Part shown: positions 21,193 through 34,580 of the stretch, in pieces
Layout: every line of letters begins with the position of its first letter
How positions within the stretch are numbered: position 1 is the first letter of the stretch
Assembly (NCBI GenBank): GCA_963377175.1
Contig: CAUJNA010001746.1
Span: 169,255-233,254, forward strand
DNA: 64,000 bases
Direction: 5' to 3'
Origin: Effrenium voratum
Lineage: Eukaryota > Sar > Dinophyceae > Suessiales > Symbiodiniaceae
Program-made: the position numbers and the translations under genes
The notes under the pieces: model-generated
Databases searched by the model: none
What the model was told of the DNA's origin: nothing
What the model saw: only the letters and a program-made list of their open reading frames with translations

Positions 21193-22790
21193 GGTTGACA
21201 AAGCTTCTACAGGTGAGCTGGCATGAGACCAGGCAAATCCTTTGCAACCTTTTTCTGCGGGAGATGGGTTCATCCCACATCCTAGCACAAGGTACCGCCT
21301 TGCCATGAAAGAAAAAGACTCTTGGGACCATGCGAGTGGGATCTACAGTGAGACAACGGATCAGGTCTCCAGTTGGATCGGTTTGCATTGGAGCCTCAGG
21401 GTCAGGACCTTTGGCCGGTTTTGAGCCCCGGCTTTGAGGAATGCCTTTTGGATGTTTAGGGCACCAAGGCTTGGACAATCTGGCGGTGTGTTCCCTTGGA
21501 ACCGTTTTGCCTGATACAAATTCTGCCAGGCTACCGCCGTTCAGAATCCCAGCTGAACACGTGGATTCTTGTTCAATGGGGCGACCGCATGGGCTGTTTC
21601 CATTTGGCTTCCGTAGCCACAAAGAACGGGTCCAGCATTTGGTGTCCATTCTCATTGACCAGCAAAGTGAACAATCGCCGGGGCTCGCACTGGTGATTTG
21701 TTTCCCCAAATCGGATCTGGGCTATGGACATGGGCTGCTTTTAGCTTGGGTTCCCTTCTAAACCGAAAGGCGCCCCCAGCCCCATCATTTTGACTTCCGG
21801 GGTCTCGAACTCTTCGAGATATGTCACTTCGCGGGTCACAACATTCATGATGCCCTGCAAATTCAACACCCAATTACTCGCTCGCCAAAAAGCGACACTT
21901 GCAGGGTTAAAGCGAGGTTTTGCCATGAACAAGCCAGTTTAATGGGGTCTTCAAAAGGAGTGGATGGTAAGATTGCATTATTGTTTCTATTTCCCCACCG
22001 CTAGCTCCAAGCGAACGTCGGGCATGCAACCTTCATATAGTGGCTATATATATAATATATATATATATATATTGGTTGTATCGTGGTTGTACACGCAACA
22101 TTTCCCTTGGGTAGTGGGTAGTGGAAGCCATTTGGGATTCCAGCCAGTTTTGGGGGCTGAACTGGAGGTGAAACATGGGTGTGGCTCAAAACAAAGTGAA
22201 AAAGCGGGGCTTGCGCGTGTTTTGGTCCTTGTTTCTGACATTGTGGGCACCATGTTCTGCGCCAGAGCAAAATGTCTCTGGTCGCGTCGGTTCCATCCTC
22301 TCCTCTCTTCATATGCTGATTCAGAGCCAACACGCAGCAAAGTTAGGTTTTTGGGCGATGAACCGACATACCAACCTAATGTCTACGAAACAAACTCCAG
22401 GAGTTCCTCTCCACGAAATCAACAACCTGCCTAGTTTTGCGTTGGCTAACTTGGAGCTGTTCCTGGAGTTTGTTTCTTGGACTGGAGGGACTATCAAGAC
22501 ATGCCTCTTGGACTCCGTTGAATATCCTCCCAAAAACATAGGTTTCTGCACCGGAACCGCGGGGAGATGATGTGGCTCCACGTTTCCTCTTTGGGAGGGT
22601 ATTTTTTGGGGGTTGGACCATTGGGAGCAAGTTACCTTACATCTTACGATTTTTGGTTGCCAATGCTCTGGGACTCGGACGCGAACAACAAATATGGGGG
22701 TTCTGCACGATGTCCGCCGCTTCTTCCGCCAAGGTTGGCTTGGATTTCATAAGTGAATTCCCGACTCAACCGCCGAACCCAAGAACAGTT
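21193..22790. other. No supported gene
   Basis: Contains (AT)n at about 22046-22072. An open + frame at 21441-21761 and a minus frame at 21158-21709 overlap each other; neither is convincing. Probably intergenic. Confidence 0.35.
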
Positions 22791-22794
22791 GACC

Positions 22795-22955
22795 CAATTT
22801 GGATGATCAAGATTTTAGGTAAACAGAATGGCGGCCATATGAATGTTAGACCCCCAATTGGAATAGTACCCTCCAGGTCGGGGGGGGGGCTTCACCCCCA
22901 CACAAAATTGTGGATGATGAAGATCTGTAGGTAAACAGTGGTGGTCATATGAACC
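22795..22955 (+). repeat. Duplicated segment
   Basis: A unit GATGATCAAGATTTTAGGTA + AACAGAATGGCGGCCATATG recurs about 117 bases later as GATGATGAAGATCTGTAGGT + AAACAGTGGTGGTCATATG. A third related copy (AAACAGTGGTGGCTATAT ... CCCCCATGGTTTGAATGG) lies at about 31508-31572. Confidence 0.6.
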
Positions 22956-23085
22956 CCCCATGGTTTCTATGGTTTGGACCCCCAATAATTTTCCCGGTGG
23001 TTTGACCCCCCATGGTTTCACTGGTGGTTTGAACCCCCGTAGTTTCACTGGTGGTTTGAACCCCCATGGTTTTCCCGGTGGTTTC
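22955..23085 (+). repeat. ~29 bp minisatellite ending at an acceptor
   Basis: Four to five degenerate copies of ATGGTTTCACTGGTGGTTTG followed by AACCCCC run directly into GGTGGTTTCAG, the putative splice acceptor of the next exon candidate. Confidence 0.75.
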
Positions 23086-23278
23086 AGCCCCATCCGCTCT
23101 CCGCTTCCGCCTCGCCTGCGTCTTCGTCCGCCAGCTCCTGCGGCCGAGCGCGCTCTGGCGCGACGCCTCGGACGCCAGCGCGCTGCCGCCGCTGGGGGCC
23201 TTCTTCGCGGCGGCGCAGGAGGGCGGCGAGAAGCGGCCGGGGTGGAGACGTGCCGTCGGTGCGCTGGGCAGGGAGTGA
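23066..23278 (+). CDS. Candidate terminal exon
   Basis: GC-rich frame after the acceptor near 23086: SALRFRLACVFVRQLLRPSA, then LPPLGAFFAAAQEGGEKRPG, ending RRAVGALGRE at TGA 23276. Probably the last exon of an otherwise unresolved + strand gene. A competing frame is Arg/Ala-rich. Confidence 0.45.
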   Translation: MVFPVVSAPSALRFRLACVFVRQLLRPSALWRDASDASALPPLGAFFAAAQEGGEKRPGWRRAVGALGRE

Positions 23279-23279
23279 G

Positions 23280-24510
23280 ACATGTTTTTTTTTCTTGAAG
23301 AAAGGAAACCAGCAGTTGGATGAGATATGGAATGAAGTGTCTTTTTCTTCAAAGGAAGAAAGGAATCATAAAAGTTGGATGGTTTACAGTACGGGGGTCA
23401 TTCCCTCCAGCAAGTAAAGGAGTCTCCGTTTAGGGGAGCCTACTTTCTGGGTTATGTGGATTTGGGGCACTTTGTTTAAACAAGGCCCTGATGAGCTTTG
23501 GGAAGAAGGATAAGTTTGCTTGAACAAGAGTTTAAAAGATGTTTGAACGGTTGCTTGTCCGCACCCTGGCTAAATCTGGGTTAACGTTGTGCAAGCTACA
23601 TGTTTGCCTCTGATCAAACTGACGGCAGAAAAGATGTAAATCCTAGGGCTGAACATTGACCAAGAAATAGGCCAGATATTTTGCTCCATAAAGAAATCAA
23701 AAAAAGGGATGGGTATTTTCTATCTTGCCGAACCCCCCCCTTTTTGGCACCCAGAGCTGGGGTGTCCCAAAATTGCTCTGAGTTCATGTTGGATGTTGCG
23801 CGAGAGTTGCTGAAATTGGACCACCAATTTGAAGGGCGACTTCGAGCCCCGAGAAAAATGCCGACGGCATGCCGCTGGTGAGCAGGAAAAGCAGAAGAGA
23901 GAGCTGGTTTTCGGCAATGTGTGCGAGCGTCTTGGCGGTTCCCAGCCACATCCAGACTTTCAGATTCAAAGAGTTTAGAGTCTTAGAGGGAATTCTGCCA
24001 CATATGGCAAAGGACCTCCAATCAGATGCAAGATGGGAGCCGCCTGGTTTGGGCGCCATCATTTCCTTCCAAAAAGGGGTCTGCGAAAAGAGTGAAGCGA
24101 ATTGAGTATGTTTTCTATGCCAGTCTTAGACGTTTAGGAGAGTTTGGTCAGGGGTCAACATTAGACCTCATGTCGAAAGGTGTCACATAGATTGCCGATA
24201 ACGTGTTGTTGTCAAAAGGGATAGGTATTCCAGTTGGCATGTTGTCCTCCCCAAGTCAACGGGCACATGTTCGGTACATGAGGTTCGGTCAAACTTAAGG
24301 TAGTCTACCACCACGTTTTCCACACGCATTAGGGGTCTCATCATGTTTCCCGTGTCCCTTTGAGGAAAACAACTTCATTTTGACCGTGGCTCTTACGTTA
24401 AGGTTAACTAAACATGAACCACCAGTGTTGTTTTAGTGTGCCCCAGAGCTGGGCCTTCGGTTTATTTTCCCCTTGGCAATTACCAACATGACTTCCACTG
24501 AACACTCTGC
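23280..24510. other. No supported gene
   Basis: A duplicated GAAAGGAA/AGTTGGATG element (23298-23380) and stop-rich sequence. Several short opposing frames near 23700-24060 are open, but none is convincing. Confidence 0.35.
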
Positions 24511-24512
24511 AG

Positions 24513-24644
24513 GGCGTGGGTGTGCGGTACCTGGTGCCGGAGTTGGCGCAGCTGGTGATTGTCGTCACCCACGGGCTCATGCTGCTGGTGTCGATCCGCT
24601 TCGCTTGGGTGAACGCGAAGAGCCCTGGCAACCGGTCTGACTGA
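24513..24644 (+). CDS. Candidate terminal exon with membrane helix
   Basis: A CTCTGCAG acceptor-like site precedes GVGVRYLVPELAQLVIVVTH, then GLMLLVSIRFAWVNAKSPGN, ending TGA at 24642. The hydrophobic stretch would fit a transmembrane helix with a short cytosolic tail. Composition and the clean acceptor make this one of the better exon calls. Confidence 0.5.
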   Translation, partial: GVGVRYLVPELAQLVIVVTHGLMLLVSIRFAWVNAKSPGNRSD

Positions 24645-24957
24645 TTTTCAACCAATCCCACGTCTACTGTGGTGCCAGAAAGTGAGAGGGGCTGGTTGGT
24701 GCTCCGAGCCTCCAAATCATGACCAAAGGGGTAGACAGTTGGTCAAGCTTTTTGCTTTTTTGAATTTCCCACCAGAGAGCATGTGTTCCCCTTCTGCCAA
24801 GGTTCTTGATGCAACCCTGCTGATGGGTTTCTGCGTGTCCGGCTAGTTTGGTTTCGGTTTGCTTGCCCTTTCACACAACCCTTAACGCGCATTGCCAGTT
24901 TTCCGAATCGGATTTCAAGCATCTAGATGAAACGAGTAAGAACCGATCAACGTACTA

Positions 24958-25020
24958 ATAATATGATATAATATGATATAATATGATATAATATGATATA
25001 TGATGGAATATGATATACCA
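24958..25020. repeat. (ATAATATGAT)n array
   Basis: Four near-perfect copies of a 10 bp unit followed by degenerate copies. Confidence 0.9.
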
Positions 25021-25205
25021 CGATAATATGCTTATTATCTTTGTCCTTTTGCAATCCTTGTTTTTAGCCTTGCGCACCCGGCCAACCGCACGCTCAGGAA
25101 AGGCCTGCGTCCAGACCCCTCCTGGTTTCCAGGCGTGGCAACTGGTTGCAATCAGTCAAGGTTAGCATGGGCCTCTCACAAAATGGGGTTCGGTCGCCTG
25201 GTCGT

Positions 25206-25246
25206 TTTGCCTGCCTGCCTGCCAGCCTGCCTGCCTGCCTGCCTGC

Positions 25247-25277
<31 letters not shown>

Positions 25278-25886
25278 GTGGGTTGGTTGGTGGGTTGGTT
25301 GGTTGGTTGCTTGGTTGCTTGGTTGCTTGGTTGCTTGGTTGGTTGCTTGGTTGCTTGGTTGCTTGGTTGCTTGGTTGCTTGGTTGCTTGGTTGCTTGGTT
25401 GCTTGGTTGCTTGGTTGCTTGGTTGCTTGGTTGCTTGGTTGCTTGGTTGGTTGCTTGGTGGCTTGGTTGCTTGGTTGCTTGGTTGCTTGGTTGGTTGCTT
25501 GGTTGCTTGGTTGCTTGGTTGCTTGGTTGCTTGGTTGCTTGGTTGCTTGGTTGCTTGGTTGCTTGGTTGGTTGCTTGGTTGCTTGGTTGCTTGGTTGCTT
25601 GGTTGCTTGGTTTCTTGGTTGCTTGGTTGCTTGGTTGCTTGGTGGCTTGGTTGCTTGGTTGCTTGGTTGCTTGGTTGCTTGGTTGCTTGGTTGCTTGGTT
25701 GCTTGGTTGCTTGGTTGCTTGGTTGCTTGGTTGCCTGGTTGCCTGGTTGCCTGGTTGCCTGGTTGCTTGCTTGCTTGCTTGGTTGCTTGGTTGCTTGGTT
25801 GCTTGGTTGCTTGGTTGCTTGGTTGCTTGGTTGCCTGGTTGCTTGGTTGCCTGGTTGCCTGGTTGCCTGGTTGCCTGGTTGCCTGG

Positions 25887-25948
<62 letters not shown>

Positions 25949-26056
25949 TCTTTCTTGCTTGCTTGCTTTCTTGCTTGCTTGTTTGGTTGCTTGGTTGGTT
26001 GTTTGTGGTTGCTTGGTTGGTTGGTTGCTTGGTTGCTTGGCTGCTTGATTGCTTGG
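25206..26056 (+). repeat. (GGTTGCTT)n octamer array, about 850 bp
   Basis: Starts as (GCCT)n/(GCTT)n, becomes about a hundred GGTTGCTT units with block variants (GGTTGCCT runs at about 25735-25765 and 25830-25885; GCTT runs at 25885-25970). The clustered variants indicate expansion by local duplication. Frames with Leu/Ala/Trp/Cys (+) or Lys/Gln/Ser/Asn (-) repeats are artefacts. Confidence 0.97.
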
Positions 26057-26162
26057 CGGAAGGGCAGGGGACCATGATTTCAGGACGCACAAACACATTG
26101 CCCCAACCCAAAACAAAGATTCCCAGGCTGCTTTCTAACAACCCCAAAGAAACGCTTGATCC

Positions 26163-26355
26163 GCGAAAACCACCACACCACCACCACAACCGCCACAGCC
26201 ACCGCCACCGCTTCCGCCACCGCCAGCGGCACCGCCACCACCCACCCACCCCCACCAGCACCACCACCGCCACCGCCAGCTCCACAACAAGAACAAGAAC
26301 AAGAACAAGAACAAGAACAACAACAGCCACAACCACAACCACAACCACAACAACA
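26163..26355 (+). repeat. CAC/CCGCCA and AACAAG trinucleotide-type arrays
   Basis: Consecutive (CAC)n, (CCGCCA)n, (AACAAG)n and (CCACAA)n tracts. Confidence 0.9.
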
Positions 26356-26397
26356 ATGTATGTGTGCATGTAACGTATGTCATGTATTTATTTAATT

Positions 26398-26900
26398 GTA
26401 ATGTAATGTAATGCAATGTAATGTCATGAAATGCAATGTCATTGCAATCTCCTGTAATGTAATCTAATGTCTGTATTTATGCATGGACGTTTGCACGGAC
26501 GTATGTGTGTATGTTTTTGCAATGTAATGTAGTGTAGTGTAGTGTAGTGTAGTGTAATGCATGTATGTATGTAATGTATGTATGAAATGTAATGTAATGC
26601 AATGGAATGTAATGTAATGTAATGTAGTGCAATGTAATGTAATGTAATTTAATGTAATGTAGTATATGTATGTATGTATGTAATGTATATGTGTATGTAA
26701 TGTAATATGTAATGTAATGTAGTGGAATCTATTGCAATGGAATATAATGCAATGCATTGCAATGTAATGTAATGTAGTGTAATGACATGTAATGTATGTA
26801 TGGTATGTAATGTAATGTAATGTGATGTGATGTGATGTGATGTAGTGTATGTATGTATGTATGTATGCAATGCATGTATGCATTCATGCATGCATGTATG
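26398..26900 (+). repeat. (TAATG)n pentamer satellite, degenerate
   Basis: About 500 bp of TAATG, TAGTG, CAATG and TATG variants, ending in GCATG/TATG tetramers. No gene. Confidence 0.92.
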
Positions 26901-26989
26901 TTTAACTATCTATGCATCGTCCCAAAGGACAACAACGTAACAATAAGCAAAACCACCAATCGCAAAAGCAAGAAAATCGTTGCCCAAAG

Positions 26990-27190
26990 CGCTTGGTTCG
27001 TTTGTTCCCCTCCGCCCGGTTTTTCTCTGACGGAAGCGGAGGGCTTCTGCTGAGTGGCTTCACGAGCGTCAGCGCATCCGCGCTGGGTCCCTGGTGGCTG
27101 AAGGCAGCGGTGCCGCTGCACTTCTGGAGCTCCATCGCGCCTCGGAGCTCGGGGTGGAGGGTGGCGAGGGTGGCGGTTTGCCGAGAAAAC
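26990..27190 (-). CDS. Weak candidate exon on minus strand
   Basis: A GC-rich island between AT-rich repeats. The minus frame contains ATLHPELRGAMELQKCSGTA and ADALTLVKPLSRSPPLP. The plus strand is open too. Function and strand uncertain. Confidence 0.25.
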
Positions 27191-27659
27191 GTGGGGGATA
27201 TAACATAATGTACATAGTATTCAAAAAAAACACATATTAATAATGTAACATGATACAATGTGGGGGATATAATTACCATAAATGTAGATAACATAACATA
27301 CATTTGCGTTATGTACAAAACGAGGGTATATAGTATCGGGCTAGCAGATAAAAAAAATATTTTAGAGTACATGAACATGCACATGTCAAAAGTCTATCAA
27401 CAAAATGAGTTAGAATAAATAGGAAAAAAGACAGTTAGAATAATAAAAAAGAAGATAGAATATATCAAAAAAAGAAAACAACAGATATAATATTTCAAAA
27501 TAAGGGTTTCTGCTATGAACAACTACTCTGCGATAAATGTCCTAGCTGCTAGCCCGTTGCTAGATATTTCTATATGCGGCTTTCAGCAAACCATGTGGGT
27601 CCCATGATTTTCCATTTGGGTCCGTCTCTCTTTCAAGGGTATATGCAAAACCAAACGGA

Positions 27660-29240
27660 AACCAACCGGTTTGAGGGGTCCCCCTAAGAAAGACACACGC
27701 ATTTACCAGAGGAATGCATGGCTTCTCCTTTTTTCGGAGCTCAAATGCTCAGCCCGACGGGCCATGCCCCTCTCCCACAAACAGATAGAATATTTCATAT
27801 ACAGCAAATTCTCCAGAGACTCAAACGGTACCGAGCCCAAAATATTCATGAACACCATTTGGGGGGGGGGCAGATAGAATATTTGCTTTTGCAAGCCTTC
27901 ATCAGGTGATTCATCGTATGCATAAATTACTAAATATAGAGATAGTAAATATTGGATTGCTTATTTTTTGAGGGTACCCCAGTATATTCCAACAAGGGGT
28001 GGCCTTCCTTTCCCTTTAACCCAACCACAAACGGCACCGAGCCCAAAACATGCATGAACACCATGGGGGCGCACAGTTAGAATACTTGTTTTTGGCAAAA
28101 CTTCATCAGACGCATAATAAAGATATAGAGATAGTAAATGTTGATTTGTTTATTCTTTGAGGGTCCAAAAGCGTGGCCTTCCTTTCCCTTTAATCCAACC
28201 CCAAACGGTACCGAGCCCAAAATACAAATGAACACCATGTGGTGGCACAGTTAGAATATTTGTTTTTGGCAAAACTTCATCAGGTGATGAATCGTAGGCA
28301 TAATGAAAGATATAGAGATAGTAAATATTGTTTTGTTTATTCTTTGAGGGTCCAAAAGCGTGGCCTTCCTTTCCCTTTAGCCCAACCCCAAACGATACCG
28401 AGCCGAAGCTATACATGAACACCATGGGGGGGCACAGAAAGAATATTTGTTTTTGGGCCGGAACACCTTCACACTTTAATATATATATATATAATAGAGA
28501 GAGATAGCAAGCATTGGATGGCTTGTTTTTTAAGGGCACTTCAGTACACTCCAACAAGGGGTGGCCTTCCTTTCCCTTTGACCCCAACCCCAAACAGTAC
28601 CGAGCCCAAAATACAAATGAACACCATGGGGTGGCACAGTTAGAATATGTGTTTTTGGCAAAACTTCATCAGGTGATGAATCGTAGGCATAATGAAAGAT
28701 ATAGAGATAGTAAATGTTGTTTTGTTTATTCTTTGAGGGTCCAAAAGCGTGGCGTTCCTTTCCCTTTAGCCCAACCCCAAACGGTACCGAGCCGAAGCTA
28801 TACATTGTACACCATCGGGGGGCACAGTTAGAATATTTGTTTTTGGGCCGGGAACCTTCATTAGGCAGTTAATCGTATGCACACATAAACATATATCTAT
28901 ATAATATACATAGTAGATATGGATTTGCGTATTTTGAGGGTACCCCACTATTCTCCAAAAAGGGCTGGCCTTCCTTTCCCTTTAACCCAACCCCAAACGG
29001 TACCGAGCCCAAAATACAAATGACCACCATGGGGTGGCACAGTTAGAATATTTGTGTTTGGGCCAGGAAACCTTCATCATGCATTCAAGCGTATGCAAAT
29101 ATATAAACATATACATGTTATATATAGAGAAAGTAAATATGTGTTTGCTTAGTTTTTGAGGGTACCCCACTATGTCCCAAAACGGGGTGGCATTCCTTTC
29201 CTTTTAACCCAACCCCAAACAGTACCGAGACCACATATGA
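27660..29240. repeat. Eight tandem units of ~190-220 bp (first ~300 bp)
   Basis: Each unit starts at a TGAGGGTACC/TGAGGGTCC landmark (27672, 27969, 28158, 28345, 28531 as TAAGGGC, 28734, 28935, 29157). It continues with GGCCTTCCTTTCCCTTTAAC, a CCCCAAACGGTACCGAGCC box, AACACCATGGGG, CACAGTTAGAATATTTG and a variable ATAT-rich tail. Open minus frames of 60-147 codons come from the repeats. Confidence 0.88.
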
Positions 29241-29514
29241 ATAAATGAGACAGTTCGAGTAATCCCAAATCTTGACATTCCTGTGCAAATCCTTGGAAGT
29301 GGAACAGACACATAGAATAATTTGTGTCAGATACAAAGGCTGCGAGGTCTGGAAAATGACCTTTGAAAGGAGGTATCAGCAATACTAAGTTTTGTCCTGG
29401 CAGTCCAAAGCAAGTCAAAAAGTGTGTTATCAGAACAGGTTTATTGTGAACATCTACGGCTACGGCCCTTGCTGAATTATTCTAATTCTATCTGATAAAG
29501 ATACTAAACTTACT

Positions 29515-30055
29515 ATTGGCAATGCTAAAATCAGCGCTGGCAATACTAAATTGACTATTGCGGCAAAGCTACCCCCTCTTCTCGTAGCCAAAGCACCTTC
29601 CAGGATATGTTTTTCAATAAAGAATTTTGCAGTTCAAATCCTTGCTAAACTTTACTAGGCTTAGCATTGGCAATCCAAAGTTTATATTGGCAATGCTAAA
29701 TTCAGTACCGGCAATAGCAAGAATGTCCTGCCAATACTAAATTTACTATTGGCAATGCTAAAATTAGTACTGACAATATGTATGAATGTACTATTCTCAA
29801 ACTAGTACTGGCAATGCAAAATTAAGTACCGGCAGTGCTAAAATTAGTCCTGGCTCGGAGGACCGGATTTTACCGCCCGCGTGCAACTCCAAAGTTTCTA
29901 CCTTTGAGCTTTTCGTGAAAGCGTTCGAGCTTCCCCCCCCCTCTAAGCCAAAAAACCATCACTAGATTTAGTATTGGCGATACTAATCTTAAATATTGGT
30001 AATGCTAATTTAAGTTCTGGCAATACTAATTTAGTCCTGGCAGTCTAAAACCTTC
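29515..30055. repeat. Degenerate ~18 bp minisatellite
   Basis: Repeated TACTGGCAATGCTAAATTAG-type units in two clusters (about 29515-29860 and 29960-30055), separated by unrelated sequence. Confidence 0.75.
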
Positions 30056-30509
30056 GAGAAGTGTGTTGTTATCAGAACAGGATTCTTTTGAAATATTCTA
30101 TCTGTCAAAGCATATTCTATCTGCTGGCCACCTGAAAGGGTGTTCAAATTTCAAGGATTTGCGCAAATGTGAATTATTCTAAGTGTCACTTGTGCGCCTA
30201 AATATTCTAACGGATGTTTTGGGATATTTTCGGAGTAAAATATATTCTAAGTGAGGATCGGACGGAGTAAATTATATTCTATCTGCTAGCCCGATACTAT
30301 AGCATGTTGTGTTATGCTATACGGGAAAATAAGTTCTGTTTGGGGGTATGCTCAGGTAACCATGCAGGAAGCACCATTCAGGTAACCCGTCGGGTTTGTG
30401 GTTTGGATTGGTTTGATTTGAAGTGTTGCTTCTGGTAGAGGGTAAATGAGAAACCACCTTCTAACCACCAAACCACCAATCTAAGCCAACAATTTGAGGG
30501 AAGCTGATA

Positions 30510-30557
30510 TAGAGTGTGTGTGTGTGTGCGTGTGTGTGCGCGTGTGTGTGTGTGTGT
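30510..30557. repeat. (GT)n microsatellite
   Basis: About 45 bp of GT with GCGT variants. The flanking DNA carries the AAACCACCAATCTAAGCCAA type motif also found at 49230. Confidence 0.9.
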
Positions 30558-31320
30558 TTCCAAGAAACAATGTTTGGGCTGTTCATGGTGTCCTTATCAA
30601 ACGCCTTGATTGAGTATGTATATATATATATGTATGCATGAAAGCACTCAGACATATCACAAAACACAATGCAGGTTGTGGGTTGCAGTTGTTGGTGACC
30701 AATGTTGAGAGTGCAAACCCTCAAAAGGTGGCCCAAAGCACAAACATGAAACGATAAAACATAGGTTTGGTTTTCTGGCAACAACAAGTACCCCAGCAAT
30801 GAAGAAATGCCGGAATTGAGTGGGTGTTCCTAAATTGACCATTTTGGCAATGAGGAACCCAAAGAGACAACTTGTCATTTCGGTGTTGATAGCGGGGGGC
30901 TTTCAAGTGAACAAAGCTACTTTTAGGGGATGTGCCTTTGTCACTGTGATGGACCAACTATATCGGGGCAACCACAAAGTGATACCCTGGATGGTTTGGG
31001 CTGAAAGGGTACCCTTTACCCTTTGGTGGGACATGTGATTTATGTGTGCAATGTGGCGGGCATTCCTTTGTCAAATGCAGCTCGCAAAGCATGTTCCCCC
31101 AAAAAAGCATGGCGCATCAATATGGGTTTGGCTCAATATTAGAACTCGGGTGGCCGCAGGTTTGGGGTATGTTACTACTGGCGGTCCGGCCCGATTTGGA
31201 GCCATTGCAAGCAGCCCTCCCAAACACCAAAGCCATGGGTGTCCTTTTTAGAACAAGTTGGTTTAACATAGATGAAACCACACACACCCAGCACTGCGAC
31301 CGACTTCTGTGATTGTGCAG

Positions 31321-31421
31321 ACGCAAGGACGCAAGACGCGAATGATAAGGCCATCTACGTGCCGGTGAAGCTGGTGGTGATCTATCGACACCTGGTTGAG
31401 GTCTCGCTTGGGTCGAGCTGA
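31321..31421 (+). CDS. Candidate terminal exon
   Basis: A TGATTGTGCAG acceptor-like site is followed by a frame of 32 residues containing NDKAIYVPVKLVVIYRHLVE, ending at TGA 31419. Composition is strongly protein-like and ends cleanly. Unknown function. An upstream frame at 31046-31312 may belong to the same gene or be intronic. Confidence 0.45.
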
Positions 31422-31839
31422 ATCGGTGGCGTTTGGGTGGAAGTCTGGCGAAGCTCAGGGGTTCGACGGTGAAACAAATGGCAAGGACCCAATTTACATG
31501 AAGTGTAAACAGTGGTGGCTATATTTATATATACATATATATATATATATATTCCCCCATGGTTTGAATGGTTGTAGTGCCGGGGGTTTGGTTGTTTTCG
31601 TTTTTGCCCAAAGTCTTCCTTGCTTTCCCCGTTGTTTGGGCGCAGGGGTTTTAGTATCATTGTTTTGGGGCCACTTTGGCCTGTTGGTGGGGTGATATTT
31701 GAAGGGAACACATTGGATTCCCTGCTGTTTTGGCGCAACACCAGCGACCCAGCCTTTCGGAGAAGTTCCGGGATTCACGAGCAATGTAATCTTGTGGCTC
31801 CCTTTGATCCCATCCAATGGAGGGGGGCTATACACATGT

Positions 31840-34330
<2,491 letters not shown>

Positions 34331-34434
34331 TACATACATAGACTCCACCCTTCTTAAACCTACTTTAGACCCTATGGTTCTAACCTACCCAACGCGTTTC
34401 GTTTCTTTTTCTTGAGGACTCTTCTTATCGCCAG

Positions 34435-34580
34435 CACGGAGCTCGGTGGCGGCCAACGCGGGCATGGCCACCTTCATGGCGCCCGGGTCCTTCTTCACCG
34501 TGGCGCCTCAGCCAATCGACCTGAGTCGATTCATGAAATTCTGGACCAGATGTGAATTGCACTTGAATTCTCTGGAATGA
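34435..34580 (+). CDS. Candidate terminal exon
   Basis: After a CGCCAG acceptor-like site the frame reads SSVAANAGMATFMAPGSFFT, then VAPQPIDLSRFMKFWTRCEL, ending at TGA 34578. GC-rich at the 5' half. Unknown function. Confidence 0.45.

Larger units (their letters stand above)
27329..30301. repeat. AT-rich block bounded by a perfect 22 bp inverted repeat
   Basis: The 22 bases at 27329-27350 (containing TATCGGGCTAGCAGATA) are the exact reverse complement of 30280-30301 (containing TATCTGCTAGCCCGATA). A related word CTGCTAGCCCG occurs at 27548. Inside, the words ATTCTATCTG, ATTCTAAC and GAATATTTG recur on both strands. No transposase frame is visible. It may be a large non-autonomous element or a folded repeat block. 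Confidence 0.6.

Noticed and set aside
25094..26373. Frames of 270-412 codons over the GGTTGCTT array
   Set aside because: Stop-free octamer repeat; all frames are equally open, which is not a coding signal.
27660..29240. CRISPR-like array of regularly spaced repeats
   Set aside because: Units are ~190-220 bp degenerate tandem repeats without short repeat plus unique spacer structure, and the window is eukaryotic in character.
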